A stretch of 13,492 bases of DNA from an uncultured Paracoccaceae bacterium. Lineage in GTDB: Bacteria; Pseudomonadota; Alphaproteobacteria; Rhodobacterales; Rhodobacteraceae. The position numbers and the translations under genes are program-made. How positions within the stretch are numbered: the stretch's first letter is position 1; each line of letters starts with the position of its first letter. Below are positions 6,729 through 13,492 of the stretch, piece after piece. The stretch spans positions 1-13,492 of the forward strand of contig CALHST010000367.1 in the NCBI GenBank assembly GCA_938038825.1, given 5' to 3'. A model generated the notes under the pieces. The model was given only the letters and a program-made list of their open reading frames with translations, was not told where the DNA came from and searched no databases.

Positions 6729-7862
6729 ATGAGCGACGATATCCCAACGCCAGATCAAGTCCCCGGAGCACGCCACCCGCGTGATACCGAAACTCTTGTC
6801 GGCCAAGACACTGCGGAACAGGATTTCCTGACGGCCTTTCAAGCGAGCCGCATTCATCATGCGTGGTTGCTGTGCGGCCCACGCGGAACGGGTAAGGCGA
6901 CGTTGGCTTATAAAATCGCGCGTTTTTTGCTGGCCACTCCGTCGCCGGACTCAGACAGCCTGTTTGGTGCACCACCCCCGCCGACAACGCTTGATATTCC
7001 TCATGATCATCCCGTAGCGCAGCGCGTTGCGGCCGGGTCAGAGCCCGGCCTGCGTGTGGTCATCCGCAGCGTCAATCCAAAGACCGACCGCCTGCGCGAC
7101 CAAATTGTCGTAGACGATATCCGGCGGATGTCGGATTTCTTCCATCTGTCGATGGCCGATGGCGGGCACCGGGTTGTGATCATTGACGCAGCGGACGACA
7201 TGAACCCATCCGCCGCAAATGCCTTGCTGAAAATGCTGGAAGAACCCCCTGCTGACACCACAATGCTGCTTCTGTCGCACCAACCGTCGCGATTGTTGCC
7301 CACCATCCGCTCGCGCTGCCGGATCTTGCGCGCCCGCCCTCTCAGCGCAGATGCCATGATGCAGGCACTCGATGCTTCGGGTGCGGATGTTGCCCCGTCG
7401 GTGGCCCTCTCTGAACTCAGCGCAGGCTCCGTCGGGGCTGCGTTGCGTCTGAACGGGTTATCGGGGCTGGCGATCTACAGTGAATTGATTGCGATCTTTG
7501 GTTCAATGCCCCGTCTTGATCGCCCGCGCGCCCTTGCGCTGAGTGATGCCGCCGCGCAACGCGGTGCAGAACAGAAATTGGACCTTCTGATCGACCTGAT
7601 GGACGTGGCCCTGTCCCGTCTGTGCCGTCAGGGCGCATCGGGTCGCTCTGCCCCAGAAGCCGCCCCCGAAGAAGCCGCCATCTTTGAACGCCTCGCACCA
7701 ACACCATTTGCCGCGCGCGTTTGGGCCACCCAAGCAGGCGAGATCAGCGCCCGATTGCGCCATGGACGCGCTGTGAACCTTGACCCTGCCGCGATGCTCC
7801 TAGATACCCTGATCAAGCTGTCTCAAACAGCGCAAGACATTCAAAGCCCGGCCCCTGCATGA
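6729..7862 (+). CDS. holB: DNA polymerase III subunit delta'
   Basis: Delta' is a subunit of the clamp loader that places the sliding clamp on DNA. The 377-residue protein has the AAA+ layout. LVGQDTAEQDFLTAFQASRI precedes GPRGTGKAT (Walker A region at 50-58). VVIIDAADDM (149-158) stands in the Walker B position with AADD in place of DExx, as expected for a subunit that does not hydrolyse ATP. NALLKMLEEPP (164-174) and the SRC motif in TIRSRCRIL (192-200) are clamp-loader signatures. The four cysteines of the zinc module in E. coli delta' are missing between residues 70 and 105; a proline-rich stretch takes their place. The ATG at 6729 follows tmk by 60 bases without an obvious ribosome site. 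The stop overlaps the tatD start by ATGA. Confidence 0.93.
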   Translation: MSDDIPTPDQVPGARHPRDTETLVGQDTAEQDFLTAFQASRIHHAWLLCGPRGTGKATLAYKIARFLLATPSPDSDSLFGAPPPPTTLDIPHDHPVAQRVAAGSEPGLRVVIRSVNPKTDRLRDQIVVDDIRRMSDFFHLSMADGGHRVVIIDAADDMNPSAANALLKMLEEPPADTTMLLLSHQPSRLLPTIRSRCRILRARPLSADAMMQALDASGADVAPSVALSELSAGSVGAALRLNGLSGLAIYSELIAIFGSMPRLDRPRALALSDAAAQRGAEQKLDLLIDLMDVALSRLCRQGASGRSAPEAAPEEAAIFERLAPTPFAARVWATQAGEISARLRHGRAVNLDPAAMLLDTLIKLSQTAQDIQSPAPA

Positions 7863-8662
7863 GCATACCCCACATCACTGACAGCCATTGCCACATCGAT
7901 TTCCCCGATTTCGATGGTGAACACGCAGACCTGGTGGCGCGCGCCGCAGACGCTGGCGTGACCCGGATGGTGACCATCTGCACAAGGCTGAAAAACGAAC
8001 CCACTGTGCGCGCTTTGGCGGAAACCTATGCCCCCGTGTTTTATGCCGCAGGCACCCACCCGATGAGCGCCGCAGAAGAGCCGATGACGTCTGTGGATGC
8101 CTTAGTGGCGATGTCACAGCATCCAAAATTTGTTGGCATTGGCGAAACAGGTTTGGATTACCATTACACATCGGACAGTGCGGACATTCAAAAGCAGTCC
8201 CTGTCGATCCACATTGCCGCCGCACAAGAAACAGGGCTGCCCCTGATCATCCATGCACGCGCCGCTGATGACGACATGGCCCAGATCCTCACAGACGCCT
8301 ACAAAATCAAACCTTATACCTGCGTCATGCACTGCTTTTCCTCCAGCGCGGCGCTCGCCAATGCGGCCCTTGATTTAGGCTTTTACTTGTCCATGTCCGG
8401 CATTACCGCCTTTCCCAAATCACAAGAGCTGCGCAACATTTTCAAAACAGCCCCGGTGGACAGGATCCTGGTGGAAACGGACAGCCCCTACTTGGCCCCG
8501 CCCCCACATCGCGGCAAGCGCAACGAACCCGCCTTTACCGCCCATACTGCCCGCGTCGGGGCGGAGGTCTTTGGTCTGGAATACCCAGACTTCGCCGCAC
8601 AAACCCAAGCCAATTTCGACCGCCTTTTCTGGAAGGCAGCCGCCTTTTCGGCTGTGCCATGA
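7859..8662 (+). CDS. tatD: TatD-family metal-dependent hydrolase / deoxyribonuclease
   Basis: The 267-residue TIM-barrel protein has the full metal-site set of the TatD family. DSHCHID gives His10 and His12, GIGETGLDYH gives Glu96, LIIHARAA gives His132, CVMHCFS gives His158, and VETDSPYLAP gives Asp208. PHRGKRNEP (217-224) is the family's substrate-side loop. Members act as 3'-5' exonucleases or DNA-repair nucleases; the exact member (TatD, YcfH or YjjV) cannot be told, and the position after holB is typical of YcfH. It overlaps holB upstream and the metallohydrolase downstream by ATGA each, so the three are translated as a unit. Confidence 0.92.
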   Translation: MSIPHITDSHCHIDFPDFDGEHADLVARAADAGVTRMVTICTRLKNEPTVRALAETYAPVFYAAGTHPMSAAEEPMTSVDALVAMSQHPKFVGIGETGLDYHYTSDSADIQKQSLSIHIAAAQETGLPLIIHARAADDDMAQILTDAYKIKPYTCVMHCFSSSAALANAALDLGFYLSMSGITAFPKSQELRNIFKTAPVDRILVETDSPYLAPPPHRGKRNEPAFTAHTARVGAEVFGLEYPDFAAQTQANFDRLFWKAAAFSAVP

Positions 8663-9462
8663 CCCAATTGCGCGCAACCATCCTGGGCTGCGGCTCCTCG
8701 GGCGGCGTGCCTCGCATTGGCGGGCATTGGGGCGATTGCGATCCGAAAAACCCCAAAAACGCACGCAAACGCTGCTCCTTGCTGGTGGAACGCGATGGCC
8801 CCGACGGGACCACGTCTGTTCTGATCGACACGTCGCCTGACCTGCGCCAACAACTGCTCGACGCAGAAATCGGGCGCCTTGACGGAGTTGTCTATACACA
8901 TGCCCATGCAGACCACGTGCATGGTGTAGATGATCTGCGCATGATCGTGATCAATATGCGCGAACGCCTCAGCGTCTGGGCCAGTAAGGCCACCGAAAAA
9001 AACCTGCTCGAACGGTTTGCCTATGTCTTTGTGCAACCCAAAGGATCTTCGTATCCCCCCATCCTGAACATGCACCGATTTGACGGCCCCTTCACGGTCG
9101 ACGGCCCCGGTGGCCCCATCCCCTTTGACCCGTTTGAGGTCGACCACGGCGCCATCACCACGCACGGCTTTCGCATCGGGGATCTGGTCTACCTCCCGGA
9201 CGTGATCCGCATCCCGGACCCCGTGTGGACCGAGCAACTCTCGGACATGTCTGTCTGGATCGTTGACGCCCTGCGTCGCAGCCCACATCCAACCCACACG
9301 CATCTGGATCAAACCTTGGATTGGATCAAAACCGTCAAACCCAAGCGCGCGATCCTCACCAACATGCATATCGATCTCGACTACGACACTGTGCAAGCAG
9401 AAACCCCGGATCACATCCAACCTGCCTTTGACGGCATGCGTGTGACATTCACCGCACCATGA
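8659..9462 (+). CDS. MBL-fold metallohydrolase, PhnP-like
   Basis: The 267-residue protein begins TILGCGSSGGVPRIGGHWGD, typical of PhnP-type metallo-beta-lactamase enzymes. It carries the metal motif YTHAHADHVHG (H81, H83, D85, H86). Further ligand candidates are VDHGAITTHGF, VYLPDV (Asp near 176) and ILTNMHIDLDY near the C-terminus. PhnP itself is a phosphoribosyl cyclic phosphodiesterase in phosphonate breakdown. No other phosphonate gene is nearby and the gene sits in a replication/repair-like operon, so a different small-molecule or RNA phosphodiester substrate is possible. Two cysteines (C27, C39) fall in a DCDPKNPKNARKRC segment, reminiscent of the structural zinc loop of PhnP but with fewer cysteines. 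It is the last gene of the operon, and the GC-rich hairpin cluster follows. Confidence 0.88.
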   Translation: MTQLRATILGCGSSGGVPRIGGHWGDCDPKNPKNARKRCSLLVERDGPDGTTSVLIDTSPDLRQQLLDAEIGRLDGVVYTHAHADHVHGVDDLRMIVINMRERLSVWASKATEKNLLERFAYVFVQPKGSSYPPILNMHRFDGPFTVDGPGGPIPFDPFEVDHGAITTHGFRIGDLVYLPDVIRIPDPVWTEQLSDMSVWIVDALRRSPHPTHTHLDQTLDWIKTVKPKRAILTNMHIDLDYDTVQAETPDHIQPAFDGMRVTFTAP

Positions 9463-9493
9463 TCCTCCTGCTCATTTCTTTTTGCCATCACTA

Positions 9494-9567
9494 TCCTCGG
9501 GGGGAGTCGCCTCTGCGACGGGGGGCAGACAGCCCCCCTCAAACCTGTCGTGCGGCCGCAAGGCCGC
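9494..9567. repeat. GC-rich cluster of three short hairpins between operon and permease
   Basis: Three perfect stems lie in a row: GTCGC-CTCT-GCGAC (9506-9519), GGGGGGC-AGACA-GCCCCCC (9520-9538) and GCGGCC-GCAA-GGCCGC (9552-9567, a GNRA-type loop). An ATCCTCGGGGGGAG lead lies just before. I recall very similar CTCGGGGG...GGGGGCAGA.AGCCCCC strings downstream of genes throughout Rhodobacterales genomes, so this is probably a dispersed intergenic element. No T-run follows on the plus strand, so it is not a classic intrinsic terminator, though it may still block RNA decay or transcription. Confidence 0.55.
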
Positions 9568-9588
9568 TCCGCTGGCACAGATAACACA

Positions 9589-10518
9589 ATGCAAACTCTG
9601 CTCGACGTCATTGTTCCGGTCTTTTTACTGATCGGCTTTGGCTATCTCAGCACCGCATTCAAAGCCTTCCCCATTTCCGGCATCGACGGACTTATGCGCT
9701 TTTCTCAAAGCTTCGCGATCCCCTGCTTGCTGTTTCACGCCATCGCCCGGATTGATATCGCCACACATTTCAACCCTAACCTTTTGGTGTCCTTCTATTC
9801 CGGCGCTTTGATCTGCTTTACCTTGGGCATTCTCGGCGCCCGCGTGATTTTCAAACGCCCCGTTGAGGACGCCATTGTCATTGGCTTTTGCTGCCTCTTC
9901 TCCAATTCCGTGCTTCTGGGCTTGCCCATCACCGAACGCGCCTATGGGCCCGAGGTTCTGAACGCCAACTATGCCATCATCGCCTTTCACGCTCCCTTCT
10001 GCTATCTGCTGGGCATCACCACGATGGAACTCACCCGTGCGCGGGGTGAAAGCCCGATGGTCGCCTTTCGCAAGGTCGCCACAGCAATCACACATAACGG
10101 GCTGTTTATCGGCATCAGCCTTGGATTTCTGTGGAACATCGCGGCTCTGCCTATCCCGCAAGTGGCCGATGATGCGCTCACCCTGATCACACAAGCCGCC
10201 TTGCCCACAGCCCTCTTCGCTTTGGGGGGTGTTCTCTACCAGTACCGCCCCGAGGGAGACGCCTGGACCATTGCCATGGTCTGCGCCATCGCGCTGATCC
10301 TGCACCCGGCCTTGACGTACTTCATGGGTCGCTCTCTCCAACTGCCCGCTGAAAGTTTCAAACCCGCCGTGCTGACCGCCGCGATGGCCCCCGGCTTTAA
10401 CGCCTATATCTTTGCCAATATGTATGGACGCGCCAAACGCGTGGCCGCCTCTTCTGTCCTTGTCGCCACCCTCGCCGCGATCTTCACCGCATGGGGCTGG
10501 CTTGCGGTTCTGGGATGA
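9589..10518 (+). CDS. AEC-family (auxin efflux carrier-like) permease
   Basis: The 309-residue integral membrane protein has about ten hydrophobic segments. MQTLLDVIVPVFLLIGFGYL opens it and ALPTALFALGGVLY lies in the second half, with the AMAPGFNAYIFANMYG stretch near residues 265-280 and a final VLVATLAAIFTAWGW helix. This pattern, with the FALGG and conserved asparagine-bearing segments, fits the bacterial AEC transporters (PF03547 type). They export or import small carboxylates and related compounds; the substrate here is unknown. The start at 9589 places the first helix at the N-terminus. An in-frame GTG at 9550 lies within the hairpin cluster and would add only polar residues. No clear ribosome site precedes it. 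It is separated from the metallohydrolase by the hairpin cluster and probably has its own transcription start. Confidence 0.88.
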   Translation: MQTLLDVIVPVFLLIGFGYLSTAFKAFPISGIDGLMRFSQSFAIPCLLFHAIARIDIATHFNPNLLVSFYSGALICFTLGILGARVIFKRPVEDAIVIGFCCLFSNSVLLGLPITERAYGPEVLNANYAIIAFHAPFCYLLGITTMELTRARGESPMVAFRKVATAITHNGLFIGISLGFLWNIAALPIPQVADDALTLITQAALPTALFALGGVLYQYRPEGDAWTIAMVCAIALILHPALTYFMGRSLQLPAESFKPAVLTAAMAPGFNAYIFANMYGRAKRVAASSVLVATLAAIFTAWGWLAVLG

Positions 10519-10540
10519 TCAGAAGACCGCACAAGACCTC

Positions 10541-10569
10541 TTGCACCCACGCCGCCTCTGACTTAGGAC
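10541..10569 (+). promoter_or_regulatory. Candidate promoter of tRNA-Gly
   Basis: TTGCAC (10541-10546) and TAGGAC (10564-10569) are 17 bases apart and end 10 bases before the tRNA's first base. Both boxes are imperfect, but spacing and position suit a tRNA promoter. Confidence 0.4.
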
Positions 10570-10579
10570 AAGCGCCAGC

Positions 10580-10653
10580 GCGGGTATGGTGAAAAGGTAT
10601 CACGCGAGCTTCCCAAGCTTAAGTTGAGGGTTCAATTCCCTCTACCCGCTCCA
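10580..10653 (+). tRNA. tRNA-Gly(CCC)
   Basis: The 74-base gene folds as follows: acceptor GCGGGTA with TACCCGC, D-stem GTGA/TCAC, anticodon loop TTCCCAA giving CCC, T-stem GAGGG/CCCTC with loop TTCAATT, discriminator T and an encoded CCA. It reads GGG codons. The anticodon stem (CGAGC/GCTTA) has a C-A mismatch at 27-43 and a G-T pair at 28-42, so it is weaker than usual. It lies 61 bases after the AEC permease and just before AT-richer DNA. Confidence 0.95.
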
Positions 10654-10668
10654 TATCCAAGAACACAG

Positions 10669-10684
10669 TGTGATCTATATCACG
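10669..10684. promoter_or_regulatory. CRP/FNR-family binding-site palindrome
   Basis: TGTGATCTATATCACG has the perfect inverted core GTGAT-CTAT-ATCAC and matches the ideal E. coli CRP site (TGTGATCTAGATCACA) at 14 of 16 positions. It lies 16 bases after tRNA-Gly and 132 bases before the lysine-rich gene, a plausible place to control that gene. No clear promoter boxes could be paired with it. Confidence 0.5.
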
Positions 10685-10806
10685 GCACGCACGCCAAAGG
10701 TTTGGCTAATCTGGCTTCAAATTTTCAAAGCACACAAGATTTTTCACCAAAAGCGACGCGGTCGCAGAGCGTCGCGTCCAATCGTCCGTTTGAAATTATT
10801 TCGCGT

Positions 10807-10810
10807 GAGG
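10807..10810 (+). promoter_or_regulatory. Ribosome binding site deciding the start at 10816
   Basis: GAGG five bases before the ATG at 10816 supports this start. The frame is open back to 10624, but that extension begins inside tRNA-Gly. Confidence 0.55.
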
Positions 10811-10815
10811 TCCCG

Positions 10816-11682
10816 ATGCCCCAAGGAAAAAATCAAAAGAAAAAACCCAGAGTCAAACGTAAGGCAAAACCGCCTGTCAGATCCGAAGTCCAAGACCTTG
10901 GCCCAAGCAAGAAAAAGGCAGCCCTGTTACCCGACTCAGGCAGACACAATTTCAGCAAGACCGCAAAAAAGAACTTTCTGGAAAAAGAAGAAACAGCGGA
11001 ATTTGTCGTTGAATTAGGCCTGACACCAAAGGAACTGGAACAAAAGATCAAAATCGCCTTCCTACACCGATGCCATTCCTATCCTTACAAAGCGATCAAA
11101 CTTGATGTCTGCCATTACGTCAACGGAGAGATGTCGGAAACTGTGTTCAAGCCCATCTGGAATGCAGTCTGCGGCGACCTCGAATCCGCTGGTCCAACGT
11201 CACAAAAACATCTGCGGAAATTGAAACTTGCGGCCGCGGCAATGCAACTCGTATATCCCACGAAACAAGCTGTTGACGCGGCCCGAAACACTGCTGCGAA
11301 ATCTGCAAGCTCAGCTATTTCATGGCTCAACGGCCAAGCGAACAACCTGGATGTCGGCGACGGCATTACCAACAGCTCGATTAGCGATCGCTTGGATTTT
11401 GATTATGAGTCCGCGTCCGAAGACGTACCAGGCACAAGCCGCAAAAAGTTCCGGTTCAGAAAGAAAGATAAAGACATTGCGCAGGCCAATCTCCTCAAGA
11501 AAAAGCCCGTGCGGATGTTGACTGAAGAGGATTCTGACGGCGACGATGCTCTGGTGACCTCTAAGCGAAATCCGAAAAAGAAATTCCGCAAAGCGCGCGA
11601 AGGTACGCCCGAGACACAGAAGTTGATCGACAAGACACCACGCGAAAAACGCGAGCGAAAAGCACGAGCATTGTTCGAATAA
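10816..11682 (+). CDS. Unrecognised lysine-rich protein, possible accessory gene
   Basis: I do not recognise this 288-residue protein. It has no signal peptide or membrane segment. Three parts can be seen: a strongly basic N-terminal tail (about 1-55, with KNQKKKPRVKRKAKPP), a more globular middle (about 58-175, with LGLTPKELEQKIKIAFLHRC and LKLAAAAMQLVYPTKQAV, mostly helical by eye), and a C-terminal half alternating acidic patches (EEDSDGDD) with basic clusters (SRKKFRFRKKDKD, KRNPKKKFRKAREG, TPREKRERKARALFE). Such tails suggest nucleic-acid or ribosome binding, or a basic C-terminal secretion signal; all of this is inference. Two 60-base samples (10981-11100) are about 42% G+C by hand count, against about 65% in one tatD sample (8521-8580), which suggests acquired DNA. 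It lies behind tRNA-Gly, a common insertion point, and converges with the acyl-CoA ligase. Coding status is supported by the long frame, ribosome site and structured composition. Confidence 0.7.
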   Translation: MPQGKNQKKKPRVKRKAKPPVRSEVQDLGPSKKKAALLPDSGRHNFSKTAKKNFLEKEETAEFVVELGLTPKELEQKIKIAFLHRCHSYPYKAIKLDVCHYVNGEMSETVFKPIWNAVCGDLESAGPTSQKHLRKLKLAAAAMQLVYPTKQAVDAARNTAAKSASSAISWLNGQANNLDVGDGITNSSISDRLDFDYESASEDVPGTSRKKFRFRKKDKDIAQANLLKKKPVRMLTEEDSDGDDALVTSKRNPKKKFRKAREGTPETQKLIDKTPREKRERKARALFE

Positions 11683-11848
11683 CAGGCCTGGTGATGACCC
11701 GTAGGTCCATAATACCGTGGGTCGCAAGAAGACAACCGGGGTCTATGGCTTTTAGAACAAACCGATAAACCACAGCCTTTACGTGGATTTTCGCGGGTTT
11801 TGTTGGCCTTCAGATTGTTTGATACAGCCTCCTTGCGGCCATCACCAG

Positions 11849-13492
11849 TTAACGCGTGGCCGGTGCGTTCATCCTCACACTGGGTTGACCAGCAACCTGT
11901 TGAAGTCCGCCGAAATAGCCGTTCAGCAACGCACCGTATTCATCCCGCAGATTGCGTTTCAGCACTTTGCCAGTGGCCCCCAATGGCAGCGCGTCCACAA
12001 AGACCACGGTGTCGGGCGTTTGCCATTTGGCGATTTTGCCATCAAAGAAGCCCAGCAAATCCTCTGCTGTTGGCTCCGCCCCTTCCGCCTTGACGGCAAA
12101 CAGCACAGGGCGTTCATCCCATTTCGGATGCGGCAGGCCGACAACGGCCGCATTTGCCAGATCCGGGTGGCCAATGGCGATGTTTTCCAGATCAACCGAG
12201 CTGATCCACTCTCCACCCGATTTGATGATGTCTTTTGAGCGGTCCTTGATGCTGAGATACCCGTCGGGGTCCAACGTCGCCACGTCGCCTGTGTGGAACC
12301 AGCCATTGGACAGGGCGGACCCCGCCTCCATCTTGAAGTAACTGTCCAGAATCCAAGGGCCCCGGCACACAAGATCGCCTTGGGCCTCGCCATCATGGGG
12401 CAAGGGATTGCCTGCATCGTCCCAGATCTCCAGCTCAACCCCGTAAGGGGGGCGGCCCTGATTTTCGCGCTGTTTGCGCTGTTGTTCGGCAGGCAGATCC
12501 GCGTGTTTGGCCAACGGTTGATTGGTGGAGCCCAGCGGGCTCATTTCCGTCATGCCCCAAGCGTGGATCGTGTCCACGCCATAGGTGTCGCGGAAGGTGT
12601 CGATCATGGATGGCGGACAGGCCGAGCCCCCCACGACAGTTCTAGTCAATGATGTCAGCTCGGACCCTGTTTTGGCCGCTTCGCCCAGCAATCCCAACCA
12701 GATGGTCGGCACCCCGAGGGCGATGGTTACCTTATGGCTATCAATCAGCGTCACCAAAGACGCCCCATCCAACCCCGGCCCCGGCAGAACCAAACGCGCC
12801 CCGGACATGGCCGCCGCATACGGCGTGCCCCAGGCGTTCACATGAAACATCGGCACCACAGGCAGCACCACATCTGATGCGGAAAACCCGATGCAATCCT
12901 TAGTATTGGACGCAAAAGCGTGCAGCAGAGTTGAGCGGTGCGAATACAAAACCCCTTTAGGGTTGCCCGTTGTACCGGACGTGTAACACAGCGAAGACGC
13001 TGTGCGTTCATCAAACTGTGGCCACGTGTAATCGCCCGCACCGTCCGCAATCAAATCATCATAGATCAGAATTCCCGGCAGCTGTTCAGACGCACCATCA
13101 TCTGAACCAGACATCAGCACGATATGGTCTACATGGGTCAAATGGTCCCGCACAGCTGCCACCAAAGGTACAAACGTGCGATCAATGAACAGAACTTTGT
13201 CCTCGGCATGGTTCAGGATATAGGCCAACTGTTCGGGATGCAGGCGTGGGTTAATCGTGTGACACACAAATCCCCCACCAGAAGAGCCAAAGTAAATCTC
13301 AAGGTGACGCCGGTTGTTCCAGGCAATGGTCCCACAGCGCGCCTGCGGTTCAAGCCCCATCTTGCTCAACGCCGCCGCCAAGGCCCGCGCGTTGGCCTCG
13401 ACAGTGCCCCAATTGGTTGTCTCTTGGCCCCCTTCGGAGTTCACAGAGAAAATCTGTGTTTCTCCATGATAGCGCGCAGCATGTTCCAACAG
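11849..13492 (-). CDS. Acyl-CoA ligase, DmdB-like (start beyond right edge)
   Basis: 547 codons are visible; the frame is open to the right edge, and by family comparison only some 15-20 N-terminal residues are missing. It is an ANL-superfamily adenylating enzyme. LCYTSGTTGNPKGVLYSHRS is the ATP-binding loop, HAWGMTEMSPLG the A5 motif, and GWFHTGDVATLDPDGYLSIK with DRSKDIIKSGGEWIS the hinge region. LGATGKVLKRNLRD holds the catalytic lysine. The protein joins a carboxylic acid to CoA through an acyl-AMP. The run EHAARYHGETQIFSVNSEGG, the SGGGFVCHTINPRL segment and LVLPGPGLDGASL closely resemble roseobacter DmdB, the 3-methylmercaptopropionate-CoA ligase of DMSP demethylation. Medium-chain fatty acids are also accepted by this group, so the substrate is uncertain. 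No other dmd gene is in view. Confidence 0.9.
   Translation of the reverse strand: MLEHAARYHGETQIFSVNSEGGQETTNWGTVEANARALAAALSKMGLEPQARCGTIAWNNRRHLEIYFGSSGGGFVCHTINPRLHPEQLAYILNHAEDKVLFIDRTFVPLVAAVRDHLTHVDHIVLMSGSDDGASEQLPGILIYDDLIADGAGDYTWPQFDERTASSLCYTSGTTGNPKGVLYSHRSTLLHAFASNTKDCIGFSASDVVLPVVPMFHVNAWGTPYAAAMSGARLVLPGPGLDGASLVTLIDSHKVTIALGVPTIWLGLLGEAAKTGSELTSLTRTVVGGSACPPSMIDTFRDTYGVDTIHAWGMTEMSPLGSTNQPLAKHADLPAEQQRKQRENQGRPPYGVELEIWDDAGNPLPHDGEAQGDLVCRGPWILDSYFKMEAGSALSNGWFHTGDVATLDPDGYLSIKDRSKDIIKSGGEWISSVDLENIAIGHPDLANAAVVGLPHPKWDERPVLFAVKAEGAEPTAEDLLGFFDGKIAKWQTPDTVVFVDALPLGATGKVLKRNLRDEYGALLNGYFGGLQQVAGQPSVRMNAPATR

Noticed and set aside
6168..6860. 230-codon minus-strand frame opposite tmk and the start of holB
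   Set aside because: It overlaps genes with clear P-loop motifs on the plus strand, and its product has no recognisable domain.
8488..9420. 310-codon open frame on the minus strand across tatD and the metallohydrolase
   Set aside because: It lies antisense to two well-supported genes with intact catalytic motifs, and its product has no family resemblance. It is a high-GC shadow frame.
9625..10341. 238-codon minus-strand frame opposite the AEC permease
   Set aside because: Its glycine/aspartate/glutamine-rich product is the expected mirror of a hydrophobic membrane protein, and there is no ribosome site.
10624..10815. N-terminal extension of the lysine-rich gene back into tRNA-Gly
   Set aside because: The first codons lie inside the tRNA (the T-arm and acceptor read as protein), and a better ATG with a ribosome site exists at 10816.
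11683..11848. Possible attachment-site copy of the tRNA-Gly 3' end, or a terminator between the convergent genes
   Set aside because: I searched for GGGTTCAATTCCCTC and the acceptor end and found no copy. The only stem seen (GACCC/GGGTC near 11695-11725) is weak and lacks a T-run.

Overview
The window looks like chromosomal DNA from a marine alphaproteobacterium of the Roseobacter group (Rhodobacterales). The evidence is the gene run SPOR lipoprotein - D,D-carboxypeptidase - tmk - holB - tatD - metallo-beta-lactamase hydrolase, the closeness of the last gene to the DmdB acyl-CoA ligases of DMSP-degrading roseobacters, and the fairly high GC of most genes. This assignment rests on recalled family resemblance, not on a search.

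Region 1 (1-2761, minus strand) is a compact four-gene unit. In transcription order it holds a 117-residue single-pass membrane protein (2761-2408), an exported protein of seven cysteine-paired repeats (2418-1591), a DUF1611/DgcN-type P-loop protein (1510-344), and a PLP-dependent racemase of the alanine/ornithine racemase family (347 to the left edge, truncated). The last two overlap by ATGA and look like a D-amino-acid metabolism pair. The gene-free stretch 2762-3420 holds an inverted repeat that could be the operator of this unit. It is followed by tRNA-Ser(UGA) on the minus strand with a terminator-like hairpin at its 3' end.

Region 2 (3731-9462, plus strand) is a dense housekeeping operon. 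A lipoprotein with a degenerate RlpA-like barrel and a SPOR domain precedes a penicillin-binding D,D-carboxypeptidase, and both act on the cell wall. Thymidylate kinase, DNA polymerase III delta', a TatD-family metal-dependent hydrolase and a PhnP-like metallohydrolase follow, mostly with stop/start overlaps.

Region 3 (9463-11848, plus strand) starts with a G/C-rich cluster of three small hairpins. An AEC-family permease and tRNA-Gly(CCC) follow. Behind the tRNA lies an AT-richer stretch with a near-consensus CRP-type palindrome and an unrecognised lysine-rich gene of 288 codons. This is the most accessory-looking part of the window. No attachment-site repeat, integrase or transposase is visible.

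Region 4 (11849-13492, minus strand) is an acyl-CoA ligase close to DmdB (3-methylmercaptopropionate-CoA ligase), cut at its N-terminus by the right edge. It converges on the lysine-rich gene.

No CRISPR array, rRNA, insertion sequence or obvious defence system is present. The best candidates for something undescribed are the DUF1611-racemase pair with its exported repeat protein, and the orphan lysine-rich gene beside tRNA-Gly.
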